A stretch of 64,000 nt of DNA from Bacteroidota bacterium (lineage in GTDB: Bacteria > Bacteroidota > Bacteroidia > AKYH767-A > 2013-40CM-41-45), in the NCBI GenBank assembly GCA_004295015.1, contig SHNE01000017.1, positions 101,819 through 165,818 on the forward strand. Reading direction: 5' to 3'. Of this stretch, positions 12,072 to 20,781 are shown piece by piece. Within the stretch, counting starts at the first letter, position 1. Each line of letters opens with the position of its first letter. The notes under the pieces were generated by a model. The model saw only the letters and a program-made list of their open reading frames with translations. It was not told the origin of the DNA and did not search any database. The position numbers and the translations under genes were made by a program.

Positions 12072-12386
12072 ATGGACGAAAATCAGAATCAAGCGAACCA
12101 ACTAAATATCGAATTATCTGAAGAAATTGCAGACGGTATTTATTCTAATCTGGCCATCATCACGCATAGTAATTCAGAATTTGTATTAGACTTTGTTAAA
12201 GTGATGCCGGGAGTTCCTAAAGCAAAAGTAAAAGCTCGTATTTTGTTAACCCCTCAACATGCTAAAAGACTTTTGGCAGCAATTCAGGATAATGTATCAA
12301 AATATGAAAGCGTTCACGGGCCGATTAAGCAAACTGAAGGGATTGGAATTCCAATGAACTTTGGAGGACCTGCAGCACAGGCATAA
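12072..12386 (+). CDS. DUF3467 family protein
   Basis: This 104-residue protein matches the DUF3467 family common in Bacteroidota, with the pattern YSNLAIITHSNSEFVLDF, VMPGVPKAKVKARILLTP and AKRLLAAIQDNV. The function of the family is not established. I chose the ATG at 12072. An upstream in-frame TTG at 12045 would add residues without family similarity and overlaps a possible -7 box (GAACTTTG at 12040-12047). It lies between two terminators and looks monocistronic. Its position directly after rpoC suggests a housekeeping role, but that is inference. Confidence 0.85.
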   Translation: MDENQNQANQLNIELSEEIADGIYSNLAIITHSNSEFVLDFVKVMPGVPKAKVKARILLTPQHAKRLLAAIQDNVSKYESVHGPIKQTEGIGIPMNFGGPAAQA

Positions 12387-12402
12387 TCTTACTAAATTAT
12401 TT

Positions 12403-12429
12403 AATCCGGGTTTAGCCCGGATTTTTTTT
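12403..12429 (+). terminator. Terminator after the DUF3467 gene
   Basis: AATCCGGG (12403-12410) pairs with CCCGGATT (12416-12423) around the loop TTTAG, followed by T residues to 12429. It separates the DUF3467 gene from the convergent patatin gene. Confidence 0.9.
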
Positions 12430-12438
12430 ACCCGATAA

Positions 12439-14733
12439 TTAATCTAAGGCACTTTGGTTGAAGATGAAAAAACCAACATGGAATAAAACAGAAAATTTAT
12501 TTTCTCTGTCATCATAATAATTTAAAAACAGACTCACAGGTCCAACAGGACTGTGGTAGACAGCACCGAGGGAGCCAAGGTAATAACGCTTTGAGAAGGC
12601 TTTCCCGTATTCTGTTTGCAGGTTTTCGGTTTGGATGAGTTCTTTATAAGGCATAAATACAAATCCCTCTATTCGCATGTCAAGATTTGGGCGAATCATT
12701 ACTACATTTTTCAATCCAAACCCTGCATACGAATGAGAATGAAAATTCGTTAGAAAGAGAGTTTGTGATTCCTGTATTGGTTCAAATGCAGGAGAATTAA
12801 GAACAGTCGAAACATAGTTCGACAAAAATGGCATTGTTGTAGTTGCCGCTTCCGCATAGAATCCGAGTTTTAGTCGCCCTCTGCGTTTATAATAATTATC
12901 ATAAACAAATTTGAACTGAAACCATTCCCTTGGCTTGTTCGAAATTTCCTTTTCGAATGAAGTTGAACCCGGAATTGTTGATTCGTTGACATTCACATAT
13001 CTAAGTTTGAATTGTAAAAAGGTTCCCTGGTTGGCGTATTGTTTTCGGTTCAAAGTACTTCGTTCAATCGAAATTGATCCTGTTACACCATCTAATAAAG
13101 ATTTATCTGCTGTGTCTTTCTGTAAAAAGTCCTGAGTTTGATAGTACTTGTCTGCAATCCTGATATAGGCTGCTGAAGAAATCAATCTTCCTTTATTTCT
13201 GAGGGGAATTCCAAAATTCAATCCAAAATTATAATCAGATTTAACTACGTAAGCCGGTTTTTGATCTGAGAAAAAAGCATTGCTGCTTCTGAAAAAATCA
13301 TATTGATTAAGTGTGACATCTGACTCAATAAAATATGGAATGCTTGCCGGGTAGTCCATCCGGATTTTTAATTGTCCCGAAGTATACAATTTGCCGAAGT
13401 AGAAGTTGCTAAAGATTGAATAAGAGCGCCTGTTCCAAAATTTATATTGTATTCCCACAAATCCTTCGCTGACAGGACGAGATGAGAGGTTGCCACCAAA
13501 TTGTGCGATGAGATCATTTTCTCGCTCAATCCTGAGTTTGACATCATAATAACCCGAAACCTTATTGTATTTTATGGTAGGATAAATGAATCTGACATTA
13601 GGATCAGCTACCAGCCGAAAGTAAGTAGATTTGAATTTTGAGAATGAAATTGGTTCGTATGAAGGTTTGATAATTTGCCTCACATAGTCAGCCTGTTTAC
13701 TGCTTATACCTTCGATAACAATATGATCGATTTCTATTTCTTTATCCAGTTTTCTAAATTCTTTTCGTCGTGCATCGACAAGTTTTTTGTCGATTCTTCT
13801 CTGTGTATAAAACTTAATTTGATCAATTTGTTTCAAGCCTTGTTCATATCCTGCTGCAATAATTTCAGAAACTCTTGTAAAGTCAAATGCGCCAAATGCG
13901 TTGGTGTTAACATCAATGAGGACGCTATTTTCACAAATGACGGAAAAGGATGTAGGAATAGTCATCATTGCCCGTATATGTGAAAGAACATTTTCTTCAG
14001 AAGTTTCGGGATTTGCTCCTGCAGAATTTACACCAATTATAATATCAGGCTGAAATTCTGTGAGCGCAATTTCTGCCGGGAAGTTATTATACATTCCTCC
14101 ATCATAAAGCAATTTTCCGTCATTCAATAATGGTCGGAAGTAAAAGGGGTAGGCTGACGATGCACGAACTGCATCAGAGAGAATTCCATTCCGGAAAATT
14201 ACACTCTGTTTTGTCTCTATATCTGCTGCTACACAACGGAATGGAACGAAGAGAGAATCAAAATTGTATCCTGTTTTGGCATTTAGAGCTGCTGTAAGTT
14301 CAAGCAGTGCAAAATCTAAGGGAATTGAATTTACAAGATGAGTCGGAAGTCTGGTTTGTAGAGTTGAATCGATAGAAAATTTCAGATTTATCCAGGAAGC
14401 ATTTTCGTCATTCTTCCTGAAAAAATAGGTGTAGTCTTCATCGATCACCCCGGTTGCCCAATCATAAAAATCTGTTGTGCTTATGAGAGAGTCCATTTCT
14501 TCAGGAGAATAGCCCAGCGAATACAAGCAGCCTATAATTGCACCTGCAGATGAACCCGCGATATAATCTATCGGTATCCCGTTTTCTTCGAGAGCTTTGA
14601 TAACACCAATATGAGCCATTCCACGTGCACCACCACCACTAAGCACTAAGCCAACCCTTTGTGCGGAGACAAATTGAAGAGAGGAGCAGATTAAAAGGAC
14701 TGCTAAAAGTACGGTGGATCTGAATAGACTCAA
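12439..14733 (-). CDS. Patatin-like phospholipase with POTRA-like and outer-membrane barrel domains
   Basis: This 764-residue protein begins with a signal peptide (about residues 1-24, ending VSAQ). A patatin domain follows, with oxyanion motif GGGARG at 33-38, nucleophile motif GSSAG at 60-64 and catalytic DGG at 211-213. Residues about 335-405 look like a POTRA domain (IDHIVIEGISSKQADYVRQI), and the rest is rich in alternating beta strands as in BamA/Omp85 barrels. This order matches the RssA/PlpD-like class, in which a lipase is tethered to or exported through its own barrel. Likely activity is lipid acyl hydrolysis at the outer membrane or surface; the substrate is unknown. It lies 30 bases after the binding-protein-like gene and may share its transcript. 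Confidence 0.88.
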   Translation of the reverse strand: MSLFRSTVLLAVLLICSSLQFVSAQRVGLVLSGGGARGMAHIGVIKALEENGIPIDYIAGSSAGAIIGCLYSLGYSPEEMDSLISTTDFYDWATGVIDEDYTYFFRKNDENASWINLKFSIDSTLQTRLPTHLVNSIPLDFALLELTAALNAKTGYNFDSLFVPFRCVAADIETKQSVIFRNGILSDAVRASSAYPFYFRPLLNDGKLLYDGGMYNNFPAEIALTEFQPDIIIGVNSAGANPETSEENVLSHIRAMMTIPTSFSVICENSVLIDVNTNAFGAFDFTRVSEIIAAGYEQGLKQIDQIKFYTQRRIDKKLVDARRKEFRKLDKEIEIDHIVIEGISSKQADYVRQIIKPSYEPISFSKFKSTYFRLVADPNVRFIYPTIKYNKVSGYYDVKLRIERENDLIAQFGGNLSSRPVSEGFVGIQYKFWNRRSYSIFSNFYFGKLYTSGQLKIRMDYPASIPYFIESDVTLNQYDFFRSSNAFFSDQKPAYVVKSDYNFGLNFGIPLRNKGRLISSAAYIRIADKYYQTQDFLQKDTADKSLLDGVTGSISIERSTLNRKQYANQGTFLQFKLRYVNVNESTIPGSTSFEKEISNKPREWFQFKFVYDNYYKRRGRLKLGFYAEAATTTMPFLSNYVSTVLNSPAFEPIQESQTLFLTNFHSHSYAGFGLKNVVMIRPNLDMRIEGFVFMPYKELIQTENLQTEYGKAFSKRYYLGSLGAVYHSPVGPVSLFLNYYDDRENKFSVLFHVGFFIFNQSALD

Positions 14734-14763
14734 GATATGCTGACGTTGACTGAATGGGTAAAA

Positions 14764-15564
14764 TTACGAATGAGAATTGATTTCTTTAAGAATTGTCTTG
14801 AAATAAACAGGGGCTTTTAACAAACGAGAACCATACCAGGAAAACATCTCTCCTTCAACTATATGAATGTCTGATTCAGGTAGGAGACTCTTAAATTCTT
14901 TAATATGTTCATGCGAAAAGGGGTAAGGCTCTGAGGAGATGAAGAGGAGATCCGGTTTTAAATCGGACATCTGCTGCGCAGTTATTTCAGGGTAACGAAT
15001 TTCATTTGCAAGACAATTAGATAATCCGCATTTTGTTAACATATCATGAATAAAGGTGTCATTGCCAATGGATATATAGGGATTCTTCCAGATAAGGTAT
15101 AGCACACTTTGTTTTTTGGTCGATTTATGTTGCTGAAGTGATGCGAAGTTTTCATTAATGGAATGAATTATCGACTGAGCCATTTCATGTTTACCGCAGA
15201 TCCGTCCAAGTTCCTCAATCATGAGTGTTGCATCTTTCAAATTTCGGACATCGCTAATCCAAACAGGGAATTCATTTGCCAGTTCAAGAATTTGTTCTTG
15301 TTCGTTTTCTTCTTTATTGGCAATAATCAAATCCGGTTTGAGGGATTTTATTTTTTCAATGTTGATGTTTTTTGTACCCCCAATGATGTTCTTACCCGAC
15401 TTCCAATGTTCAGGATGCACACAAAATTTTGTGATCCCTGTTACTTCAGTACCTAGTCCCAGATCATAAAGTAGTTCCGTTTTAGAAGGTACAAGCGAGA
15501 CAATTTTCTTAGCCGGCTCATTTAAGAAGACCATTCGATTTAGTTGGTCCTGAGACTTTATCAT
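14764..15564 (-). CDS. ABC transporter substrate-binding-like protein (BtuF/TroA-like fold), no signal peptide
   Basis: This 266-residue protein resembles periplasmic binding proteins for cobalamin, haem or iron chelates. It has KKIVSLVPSKTELLYDLGLG at the start, then IKSLKPDLIIANKEEN and the C-terminal half LKPDLLFISSEPYPF. It begins directly with cytoplasmic-type sequence. There is no hydrophobic leader, and an in-frame TAG stands two codons upstream of the ATG, so no upstream leader can be added. No permease or ATPase for it is nearby. Either it acts in the cytoplasm or it has left its transport role. A possible RNA switch lies just upstream. Confidence 0.82.
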   Translation of the reverse strand: MIKSQDQLNRMVFLNEPAKKIVSLVPSKTELLYDLGLGTEVTGITKFCVHPEHWKSGKNIIGGTKNINIEKIKSLKPDLIIANKEENEQEQILELANEFPVWISDVRNLKDATLMIEELGRICGKHEMAQSIIHSINENFASLQQHKSTKKQSVLYLIWKNPYISIGNDTFIHDMLTKCGLSNCLANEIRYPEITAQQMSDLKPDLLFISSEPYPFSHEHIKEFKSLLPESDIHIVEGEMFSWYGSRLLKAPVYFKTILKEINSHS

Positions 15565-15578
15565 GTGCTAATAAATTA

Positions 15579-15615
15579 AAAGCCTGATGCGAGAGCAAAA
15601 GGCTTTAGCTCTCAC
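15579..15615 (-). promoter_or_regulatory. Two mutually exclusive hairpins just upstream of the binding-protein-like gene
   Basis: On the minus strand, GTGAGAGC (15615-15608) can pair with GCTCTCGC (15596-15589), eight pairs including one G-T. AAAGCCT (15606-15600) can pair with AGGCTTT (15585-15579), seven pairs. The partners interleave, so they form either competing hairpins or an H-type pseudoknot. The second hairpin is followed by T-rich sequence (TAATTTATTAG), like a weak terminator. The last paired base is 14 bases before the start codon at 15564. It may be an attenuator, a riboswitch-like element or simply the terminator of the upstream enzyme gene. Confidence 0.45.
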
Positions 15616-15669
15616 TAATTTTGTAGTGTGAAGCAAGTTAAAATTTCGGGATGTTTTGTTGAATAAATG

Positions 15670-16668
15670 CTAGTCTATGTAACCCATTTTTTTCATCCAT
15701 TCGTCATTAAAAATCTTTCCCAAATACCTTGAGCCATGGTCATGGAATATTACAACGACCATATCCTTCTCAGTCAATTGATCTTTCAGTTGAAGAAGAC
15801 CTGCTATGGCGGAACCGGCAGAGTTTCCAACCCAAATTCCTTCTTCCCTCACAATTCTTCTTGTCATAACGGCGCCATCTTTATCCGTGACTTTTTCAAA
15901 ATGATCGATAACATCGAAGTCATAATTCTTCGGAATAAAATCTTCACCTATTCCTTCAGTGACATAGGAGTAAATCTCATCCTGATCAATAATGCCTTTA
16001 TCTTTGAATGCCTTAAGGGTAGATCCATACGTATCAATTCCCCAAATCTTTATGTTCGGATTTTTTTCTTTTAAAAATTTTCCTGTTCCGGTGATTGTTC
16101 CTCCGGTTCCCGCTCCTACAACGAGATGAGTAATTTTTCCGTCTGTTTGATCCCAAATCTCCGGACCGGTTTGTTCATAATGGGCTTTATAATTGGAAAG
16201 ATTGTCGTATTGATTAGGATAAAACGAGTTTTCTATTTCTTTGTTGAGGCGTGCAGCTACAGAATAATAAGAGTTGGGATCTTCAGGCGCAACATTCGTA
16301 GGGCAGACGATTACCTCTGCTCCGAAGGCACGAAGTGCATCCATCTTTTCTTTAGATTGTTTATCGGTTGTCGTGAATATGCACTTATAACCTTTTACAA
16401 TTGCTGCAATTGCAAGTCCCATTCCCGTGTTTCCTGAAGTTCCTTCTATGATGGTTCCTCCGGGCTTTAGGATGCCGGCTGCTTCCGCATCCTCAATCAT
16501 CTTTAAGGCCATCCGGTCTTTGATAGAATTGCCCGGATTAAATGTTTCCACTTTGGCTAAAACAGTTGCTTTAATCTCTTTAGTAACACTATGAAGTTTT
16601 ACCAACGGTGTATTGCCGATGGTTTCAAGTACATTTTCACAAATTTTTTTCTTTGGTTGAGCAGACAT
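15670..16668 (-). CDS. Cysteine synthase / cystathionine beta-synthase-like PLP enzyme
   Basis: This 332-residue fold-type II PLP enzyme has the internal lysine K50 in NPGNSIKDR, the substrate loop EGTSGNTGMGLA (75-86) and the phosphate loop VGAGTGGTITGTGK. The C-terminal third is closer to the catalytic core of cystathionine beta-synthase than to CysK: EGIGEDFIPKNYDFDVID, GNSAGSAIAGL and the ending HDHGSRYLGKIFNDEWM. There is no regulatory CBS-domain pair and no haem segment. It probably makes cystathionine or cysteine from activated serine; which one cannot be settled from sequence alone. It is transcribed alone or with the downstream binding-protein-like gene. Confidence 0.88.
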   Translation of the reverse strand: MSAQPKKKICENVLETIGNTPLVKLHSVTKEIKATVLAKVETFNPGNSIKDRMALKMIEDAEAAGILKPGGTIIEGTSGNTGMGLAIAAIVKGYKCIFTTTDKQSKEKMDALRAFGAEVIVCPTNVAPEDPNSYYSVAARLNKEIENSFYPNQYDNLSNYKAHYEQTGPEIWDQTDGKITHLVVGAGTGGTITGTGKFLKEKNPNIKIWGIDTYGSTLKAFKDKGIIDQDEIYSYVTEGIGEDFIPKNYDFDVIDHFEKVTDKDGAVMTRRIVREEGIWVGNSAGSAIAGLLQLKDQLTEKDMVVVIFHDHGSRYLGKIFNDEWMKKMGYID

Positions 16669-16761
16669 ATTGGTTATTTATAGTGACTAAACGAATCGTA
16701 ACACTTCAGGCGAGAATTAAAATACTGTAAATCAAGTAGATGTATTAACTATGATTGAACA

Positions 16762-16769
16762 CAAATGTA
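16762..16769 (-). promoter_or_regulatory. Putative -7 box for the cystathionine synthase-like gene
   Basis: The minus strand reads TACATTTG, a match to the Bacteroidota TAnnTTTG element, about 93 bases before the start codon. No TTG element was found at the usual distance upstream, so support is partial. Confidence 0.35.
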
Positions 16770-16870
16770 CAAAACCTCTTAAAATATTGTGGCATTTTAA
16801 GCAAAAGGTTTTCCTGAATGTTGGGGAAATGGATTCAGTCAGGATAGATTATGTGAGGAAAATTGGCGCA

Positions 16871-18094
16871 TCATGAAAAGCGTAGTGCTTTGAGAGGAGA
16901 AATTCGTGTGATCATTATCGTTGGCAGTATCATCATAATCAAGCAGGCACTGAGCGTTCCCACATTAAGCAAGAGTAAATGAGGGATTGATAATTCAATA
17001 GGAACCTTGGATATGTAGTAGGATGCCTGATCTAAAGTCAGCAGTCCGAATTGTTGCTGTATGAGACATAGGCCTATACCAATAATATTTCCCCAAAGGA
17101 GACCTCTTCCTATCAGGAAAGCTGCGACATAGATAAATATTTTCCGGACAGAATAATTTCCTGCTCCCATTGCTTTAAAGGTCCCAATCATATTTACACG
17201 TTCAAGTATTATGATTATGAGAGCAGAAATCATGTTTATCGCAGCAACTACGATCATCAGTATAATTATCACAATTGCATTAATATTTTGCAAGCCGAGC
17301 CAGTCAAATAATTGGGGGTAGATTTCTTTGATAGTCTTTGCGTTTAGGTCTGAACTTATTTGAGCGTAAACCTGATCACCGACTTCATCCAATTTATTAA
17401 AATCCTTCACCGTGATTTCTATCCCACCAACATCTCCATCATTCCAATCATTTAATTTTTGAATATGTTTAATATCACAAATGAGGTACAGGTTATCAAA
17501 TTCTTCAAGTCCGGTCTCATAAATACCTGAGATTAAAAATTTTCGAACTCTCGGTGGTTGTTGAATAAAGTACATAATTACATGCTCGCCAACGTGCAGC
17601 CGTAATTTACGGGCATTGTTAGAGGAGATGATGATCTCATCCGATTTAATGTCATCACTCAAACTGAATATTTTTCCTTCTACCATCCTTGAATTGAAAA
17701 AACTCCAGTCAAAATCCTTACCAATACCTTTTGCCACGACTCCCCCGATCTCATCACCGGATTTTAATATTCCTGCTTTGGTAGCAAAAACCTGAATGTG
17801 TGATATTTCAGGATTTAATTTGAGTGAACTGATAAGTGAAGAATCATTTTGTATTGATTGTGTTTCAAATGAATTGTTCTCAGCATATTTACTAATCTGA
17901 ATATGTGAACCAAATCCAATAACTTTTTCACTGATTTCTTTTTTGAATCCTGTAACGATAGAGAGGGCGAGGACCATGATGGTAAATCCCAGAGCAACAC
18001 CAATAAGCGCCAGACGGATTATAGGCCGTGCGATCATATTTCCTTTTCTTTCAAAGAAGGCAATACGCCGGGCAACAATTAGTTCATAGTTCAA
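16871..18094 (-). CDS. FtsX-like ABC permease, LolC/LolE type (lipoprotein release)
   Basis: This 407-residue protein has the LolC/E layout. A first transmembrane helix around residues 25-50 is followed by a periplasmic MacB-type domain from about 50 to 270. Three C-terminal helices follow (for example NINAIVIIILMIVVAAINMI and the segment ending MIMILPTIMITRISPLKALR). LolC/E proteins hand outer-membrane lipoproteins from the inner membrane to LolA. No LolD ATPase is adjacent. It is divergent from the DUF1343 gene with a gap of only 57 bases, which must hold both promoters. Confidence 0.88.
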   Translation of the reverse strand: MNYELIVARRIAFFERKGNMIARPIIRLALIGVALGFTIMVLALSIVTGFKKEISEKVIGFGSHIQISKYAENNSFETQSIQNDSSLISSLKLNPEISHIQVFATKAGILKSGDEIGGVVAKGIGKDFDWSFFNSRMVEGKIFSLSDDIKSDEIIISSNNARKLRLHVGEHVIMYFIQQPPRVRKFLISGIYETGLEEFDNLYLICDIKHIQKLNDWNDGDVGGIEITVKDFNKLDEVGDQVYAQISSDLNAKTIKEIYPQLFDWLGLQNINAIVIIILMIVVAAINMISALIIIILERVNMIGTFKAMGAGNYSVRKIFIYVAAFLIGRGLLWGNIIGIGLCLIQQQFGLLTLDQASYYISKVPIELSIPHLLLLNVGTLSACLIMMILPTIMITRISPLKALRFS

Positions 18095-18129
18095 TTGGAA
18101 TGGAATTAATTTTTAATTTCGTCGTTAAA

Positions 18130-18137
18130 TATATTTG
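18130..18137 (+). promoter_or_regulatory. Putative -7 box of the DUF1343 gene
   Basis: TATATTTG matches TAnnTTTG exactly and lies 14 bases before the ATG at 18152, inside the short gap shared with the divergent permease gene. It implies a very short leader. Confidence 0.5.
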
Positions 18138-18151
18138 TTTCAATCCGTTTG

Positions 18152-19384
18152 ATGAGCAATACCGCTAAAATACTTTCCACATTCTTTTACTTCTGGCTTA
18201 TTTGTGTTAATATCTCATGTAGTCATGCCGGTAAATCAGTGGAGGATTTCTCAGACAGAGTCAAATCTGATAGAATAGTCGTTGCTGCGGAGAGGATAAA
18301 TGAATATGTGCCTCTTCTAAGAAATAAGACAATTGCCATTGTTGCAAATCAAACTTCTCAATTAGGTCAGAAACATCTGGTCGACTCACTTATTTCATTG
18401 GGAAGCAAGATAAAATGTGTTTTTGCCCCTGAACATGGCTTTCGGGGTGAAGCAGGTGCAGGTGATAAAATACCGGACGGCATTGATCGCAAAACAGGCC
18501 TCCCAATTATTTCCTTATATGGCAAGCATTTAAAACCAACAAGAGAGGATCTCAGGAATGTTGACATCGTTTTGTTTGATATCCAGGACGTAGGGGCAAG
18601 ATTTTACACATACATTTCCACCCTCCAGTATGTGATGGAATCCTGTGCGGAGAATAATGTCGAGATGATTGTTCTCGATCGTCCTAACCCCAACGGATAT
18701 TATGTAGATGGACCTGTTCTGGAAGACAACTTCAAGTCTTTTGTAGGAATGTGCAATATTCCTGTGGTACACGGTATGACTATCGGAGAATATGCCAAAA
18801 TGTTGAAAGGAGAGAAGTGGTTTATGCAATCAGATTCTTTGAAATTAAAAGTTGTGTTGATAGAGAATTATACTCATGATAGTCTGTATAAATTGCCGAT
18901 CCGACCATCGCCTAATTTGCCAAATATGGAATCGGTTTATTTATATCCTTCATTATGTTTTTTCGAAGGAACATCAATTAGTCTTGGAAGAGGAACGCCA
19001 TTTCCTTTTCAATGCATTGGCTTTCCGGGATTGAAGAATGGAACTATTTCGTTCACACCTGTGAATATTAAAGGTGTAGTGAGTAATCCACCTTACAGAG
19101 ATACTCTTTGCCAGGGACTGGATCTTCGATCAAGTGTATTCAATGAGGGTAAATTAGATGGGAAAATTCAGATTCATTTGTTACTTGACATGTATGATTC
19201 ATTTCCCGCAAAGCATAAGTTCTTTAATTCATTTTTTGAAAAGCTCGCCGGTACCGGAAAATTGAGAGAACAAATTATCAACCGGACAAGTGAAGCAGAT
19301 ATTAGAAAGTCATGGGAGCCTGAGCTTTCAGCATTTAAAAAAATCCGAAAAAAATACCTGCTGTACCCTGACTTTACAGAATAA
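18152..19384 (+). CDS. DUF1343 / NamZ-like exo-beta-N-acetylmuramidase, probable lipoprotein
   Basis: This 410-residue protein belongs to DUF1343, whose characterised members (NamZ, glycoside hydrolase family 171) release N-acetylmuramic acid from peptidoglycan fragments. Family landmarks are FAPEHGFRGEAGAGD, VDIVLFDIQDVGARFYTYIS, VLDRPNPN and IRPSPNLPNMESVYLYPSLC. The N-terminus is a signal sequence with a Cys after ISC (LICVNISCSHAG), which suggests lipidation, although the lipobox is not textbook. I chose ATG 18152 over TTG 18149. A role in cell-wall recycling is inferred from the family. Confidence 0.87.
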   Translation: MSNTAKILSTFFYFWLICVNISCSHAGKSVEDFSDRVKSDRIVVAAERINEYVPLLRNKTIAIVANQTSQLGQKHLVDSLISLGSKIKCVFAPEHGFRGEAGAGDKIPDGIDRKTGLPIISLYGKHLKPTREDLRNVDIVLFDIQDVGARFYTYISTLQYVMESCAENNVEMIVLDRPNPNGYYVDGPVLEDNFKSFVGMCNIPVVHGMTIGEYAKMLKGEKWFMQSDSLKLKVVLIENYTHDSLYKLPIRPSPNLPNMESVYLYPSLCFFEGTSISLGRGTPFPFQCIGFPGLKNGTISFTPVNIKGVVSNPPYRDTLCQGLDLRSSVFNEGKLDGKIQIHLLLDMYDSFPAKHKFFNSFFEKLAGTGKLREQIINRTSEADIRKSWEPELSAFKKIRKKYLLYPDFTE

Positions 19385-19452
19385 GAAAAATTGCTATTGT
19401 CTCAATAAATGTGACAATAACATTTGTACTGCGATTATAAGCTGAATGTAGA

Positions 19453-20685
19453 TTATGCCTTTCCTGAACCTGATAGCTCTGCCTTATGCATTCTTTTGTT
19501 CGGGTATGCATCAAGAGCGTGTTTGAGACAGGTCATTGCATTCTTCAAGTCATTAAGGTTAAGAACGTAGGCAATCCTGACTTCATCAAGTCCTAAACCC
19601 GGGTGAGAATAAAAACCGGTAGCAGGAGCGAGCATCACTGTTTGATTCTCAAAGCTGAATTCTTCCAAGAGCCATTGACAAAAAGCATCTGAGTTGTCGA
19701 TAGGTAATCTTGCAATGCAATAGAATGCTCCACTTGGTTTAGGACAAAACACACCCTCCATTGAGTTTAGTGCTGACACCAGATAGTCCCGCCGGGAAAC
19801 ATATTCTTCTTTCACTTCATTGAAGTAACTTTCGGGTGTGTCAATTCCTGCCTCGGCAGCGATTTGTCCAAATGTTGGGGGACTCAGTCTGGCCTGAGCA
19901 AATTTTAACGCTGTATTCATCACTTCCTTATTGTGAGAAACGAAGGCGCCGATTCGGGCCCCACAAGCACTATAGCGTTTCGATATTGAATCAAGCATAA
20001 CAACATTGTTTTCTATGCCCTTCAAATGCATAACTGAAGTATATGGCTTAGCATCGTAGCAGAATTCACGGTATACTTCGTCTGAAAAAAGCCATAGATC
20101 GTGTTTTTTAACCAATGCTGCCAGGGATTCCAATTCTGATTTGCTGTAGAGATATCCGGTTGGGTTACTCGGATTGCATATCATTATTGCCTTTGTCTTA
20201 AGCCCTATAAGTTTTTCAAATTCTGAAATGGGGGGGAGGGCAAATCCTGTTTCGATACTCGACTGAATAGGAACAATTTTGACATTTGCCTGAGTACAGA
20301 AGCCATTATAATTCGCATAAAATGGTTCCGGAATGATAATCTCATCGCCCGGATCCAGGCAACTCATCATGGCGATTTCAATGGCTTCCGATCCTCCTGT
20401 TGTGATGATGATTTCTGAAAAGTCAACCTGAATTGAGTATCTATTATAGTATTCTGTAAGTTTTTTCCGGTAGGATTCAATTCCGGCTGAGTGGCTGTAT
20501 TCTACAATTTTATCAGAATAATTTCGAATAGCATTTAGCATAACCTCCGGAGTCTGAATATCAGGTTGTCCGATATTCAGATGATATATTTTTAAACCCT
20601 TTTGCTTCGCTGCCTCGGCATATGGAACAAGTTTTCTGATTGGTGATGGCGGCATTTCGCGGCCTTTGGTTGAAATATGTGGCAT
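19453..20685 (-). CDS. PLP-dependent aminotransferase, class I/II
   Basis: This 410-residue fold-type I aminotransferase shows HLNIGQPDIQTP near the start, MICNPSNPTGYLYS, WLFSDEVYREF and the PLP lysine K236 in SISKRYSACGARIGAF. The arginine in VRIAYVLN at the end is the typical carboxylate-binding residue. It is aspartate-aminotransferase-like; substrate preference cannot be read from sequence. The gene is separated from the upstream DUF1573 cluster by a strong terminator. It lies convergent with the DUF1343 gene, 68 bases apart. Confidence 0.88.
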   Translation of the reverse strand: MPHISTKGREMPPSPIRKLVPYAEAAKQKGLKIYHLNIGQPDIQTPEVMLNAIRNYSDKIVEYSHSAGIESYRKKLTEYYNRYSIQVDFSEIIITTGGSEAIEIAMMSCLDPGDEIIIPEPFYANYNGFCTQANVKIVPIQSSIETGFALPPISEFEKLIGLKTKAIMICNPSNPTGYLYSKSELESLAALVKKHDLWLFSDEVYREFCYDAKPYTSVMHLKGIENNVVMLDSISKRYSACGARIGAFVSHNKEVMNTALKFAQARLSPPTFGQIAAEAGIDTPESYFNEVKEEYVSRRDYLVSALNSMEGVFCPKPSGAFYCIARLPIDNSDAFCQWLLEEFSFENQTVMLAPATGFYSHPGLGLDEVRIAYVLNLNDLKNAMTCLKHALDAYPNKRMHKAELSGSGKA

Positions 20686-20719
20686 CGTATCAGGGCTTTG
20701 CTGAACAGAATTTGAAATA

Positions 20720-20756
20720 AAAAAAGAAGCCCTCCCTGTGACAGGGAGGGCTTCAA
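20720..20756 (-). terminator. Terminator of the DUF1573 gene cluster
   Basis: GAAGCCCTCCCTGT and AGGGAGGGCTTC form a 12-base-pair GC-rich stem at about 20727-20755. On the minus strand it is followed by a run of T (the A-run at 20719-20725 on the plus strand). It stops transcription from the DUF1573 genes before the aminotransferase gene. Confidence 0.92.
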
Positions 20757-20781
20757 AAATACAAAAATAAATAGCGTTCTC

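Noticed and set aside
19395..19417. Hairpin ATTGTC/GACAAT between the DUF1343 and aminotransferase genes
   Set aside because: Only six pairs, AT-rich and without a T-run; not a credible terminator.
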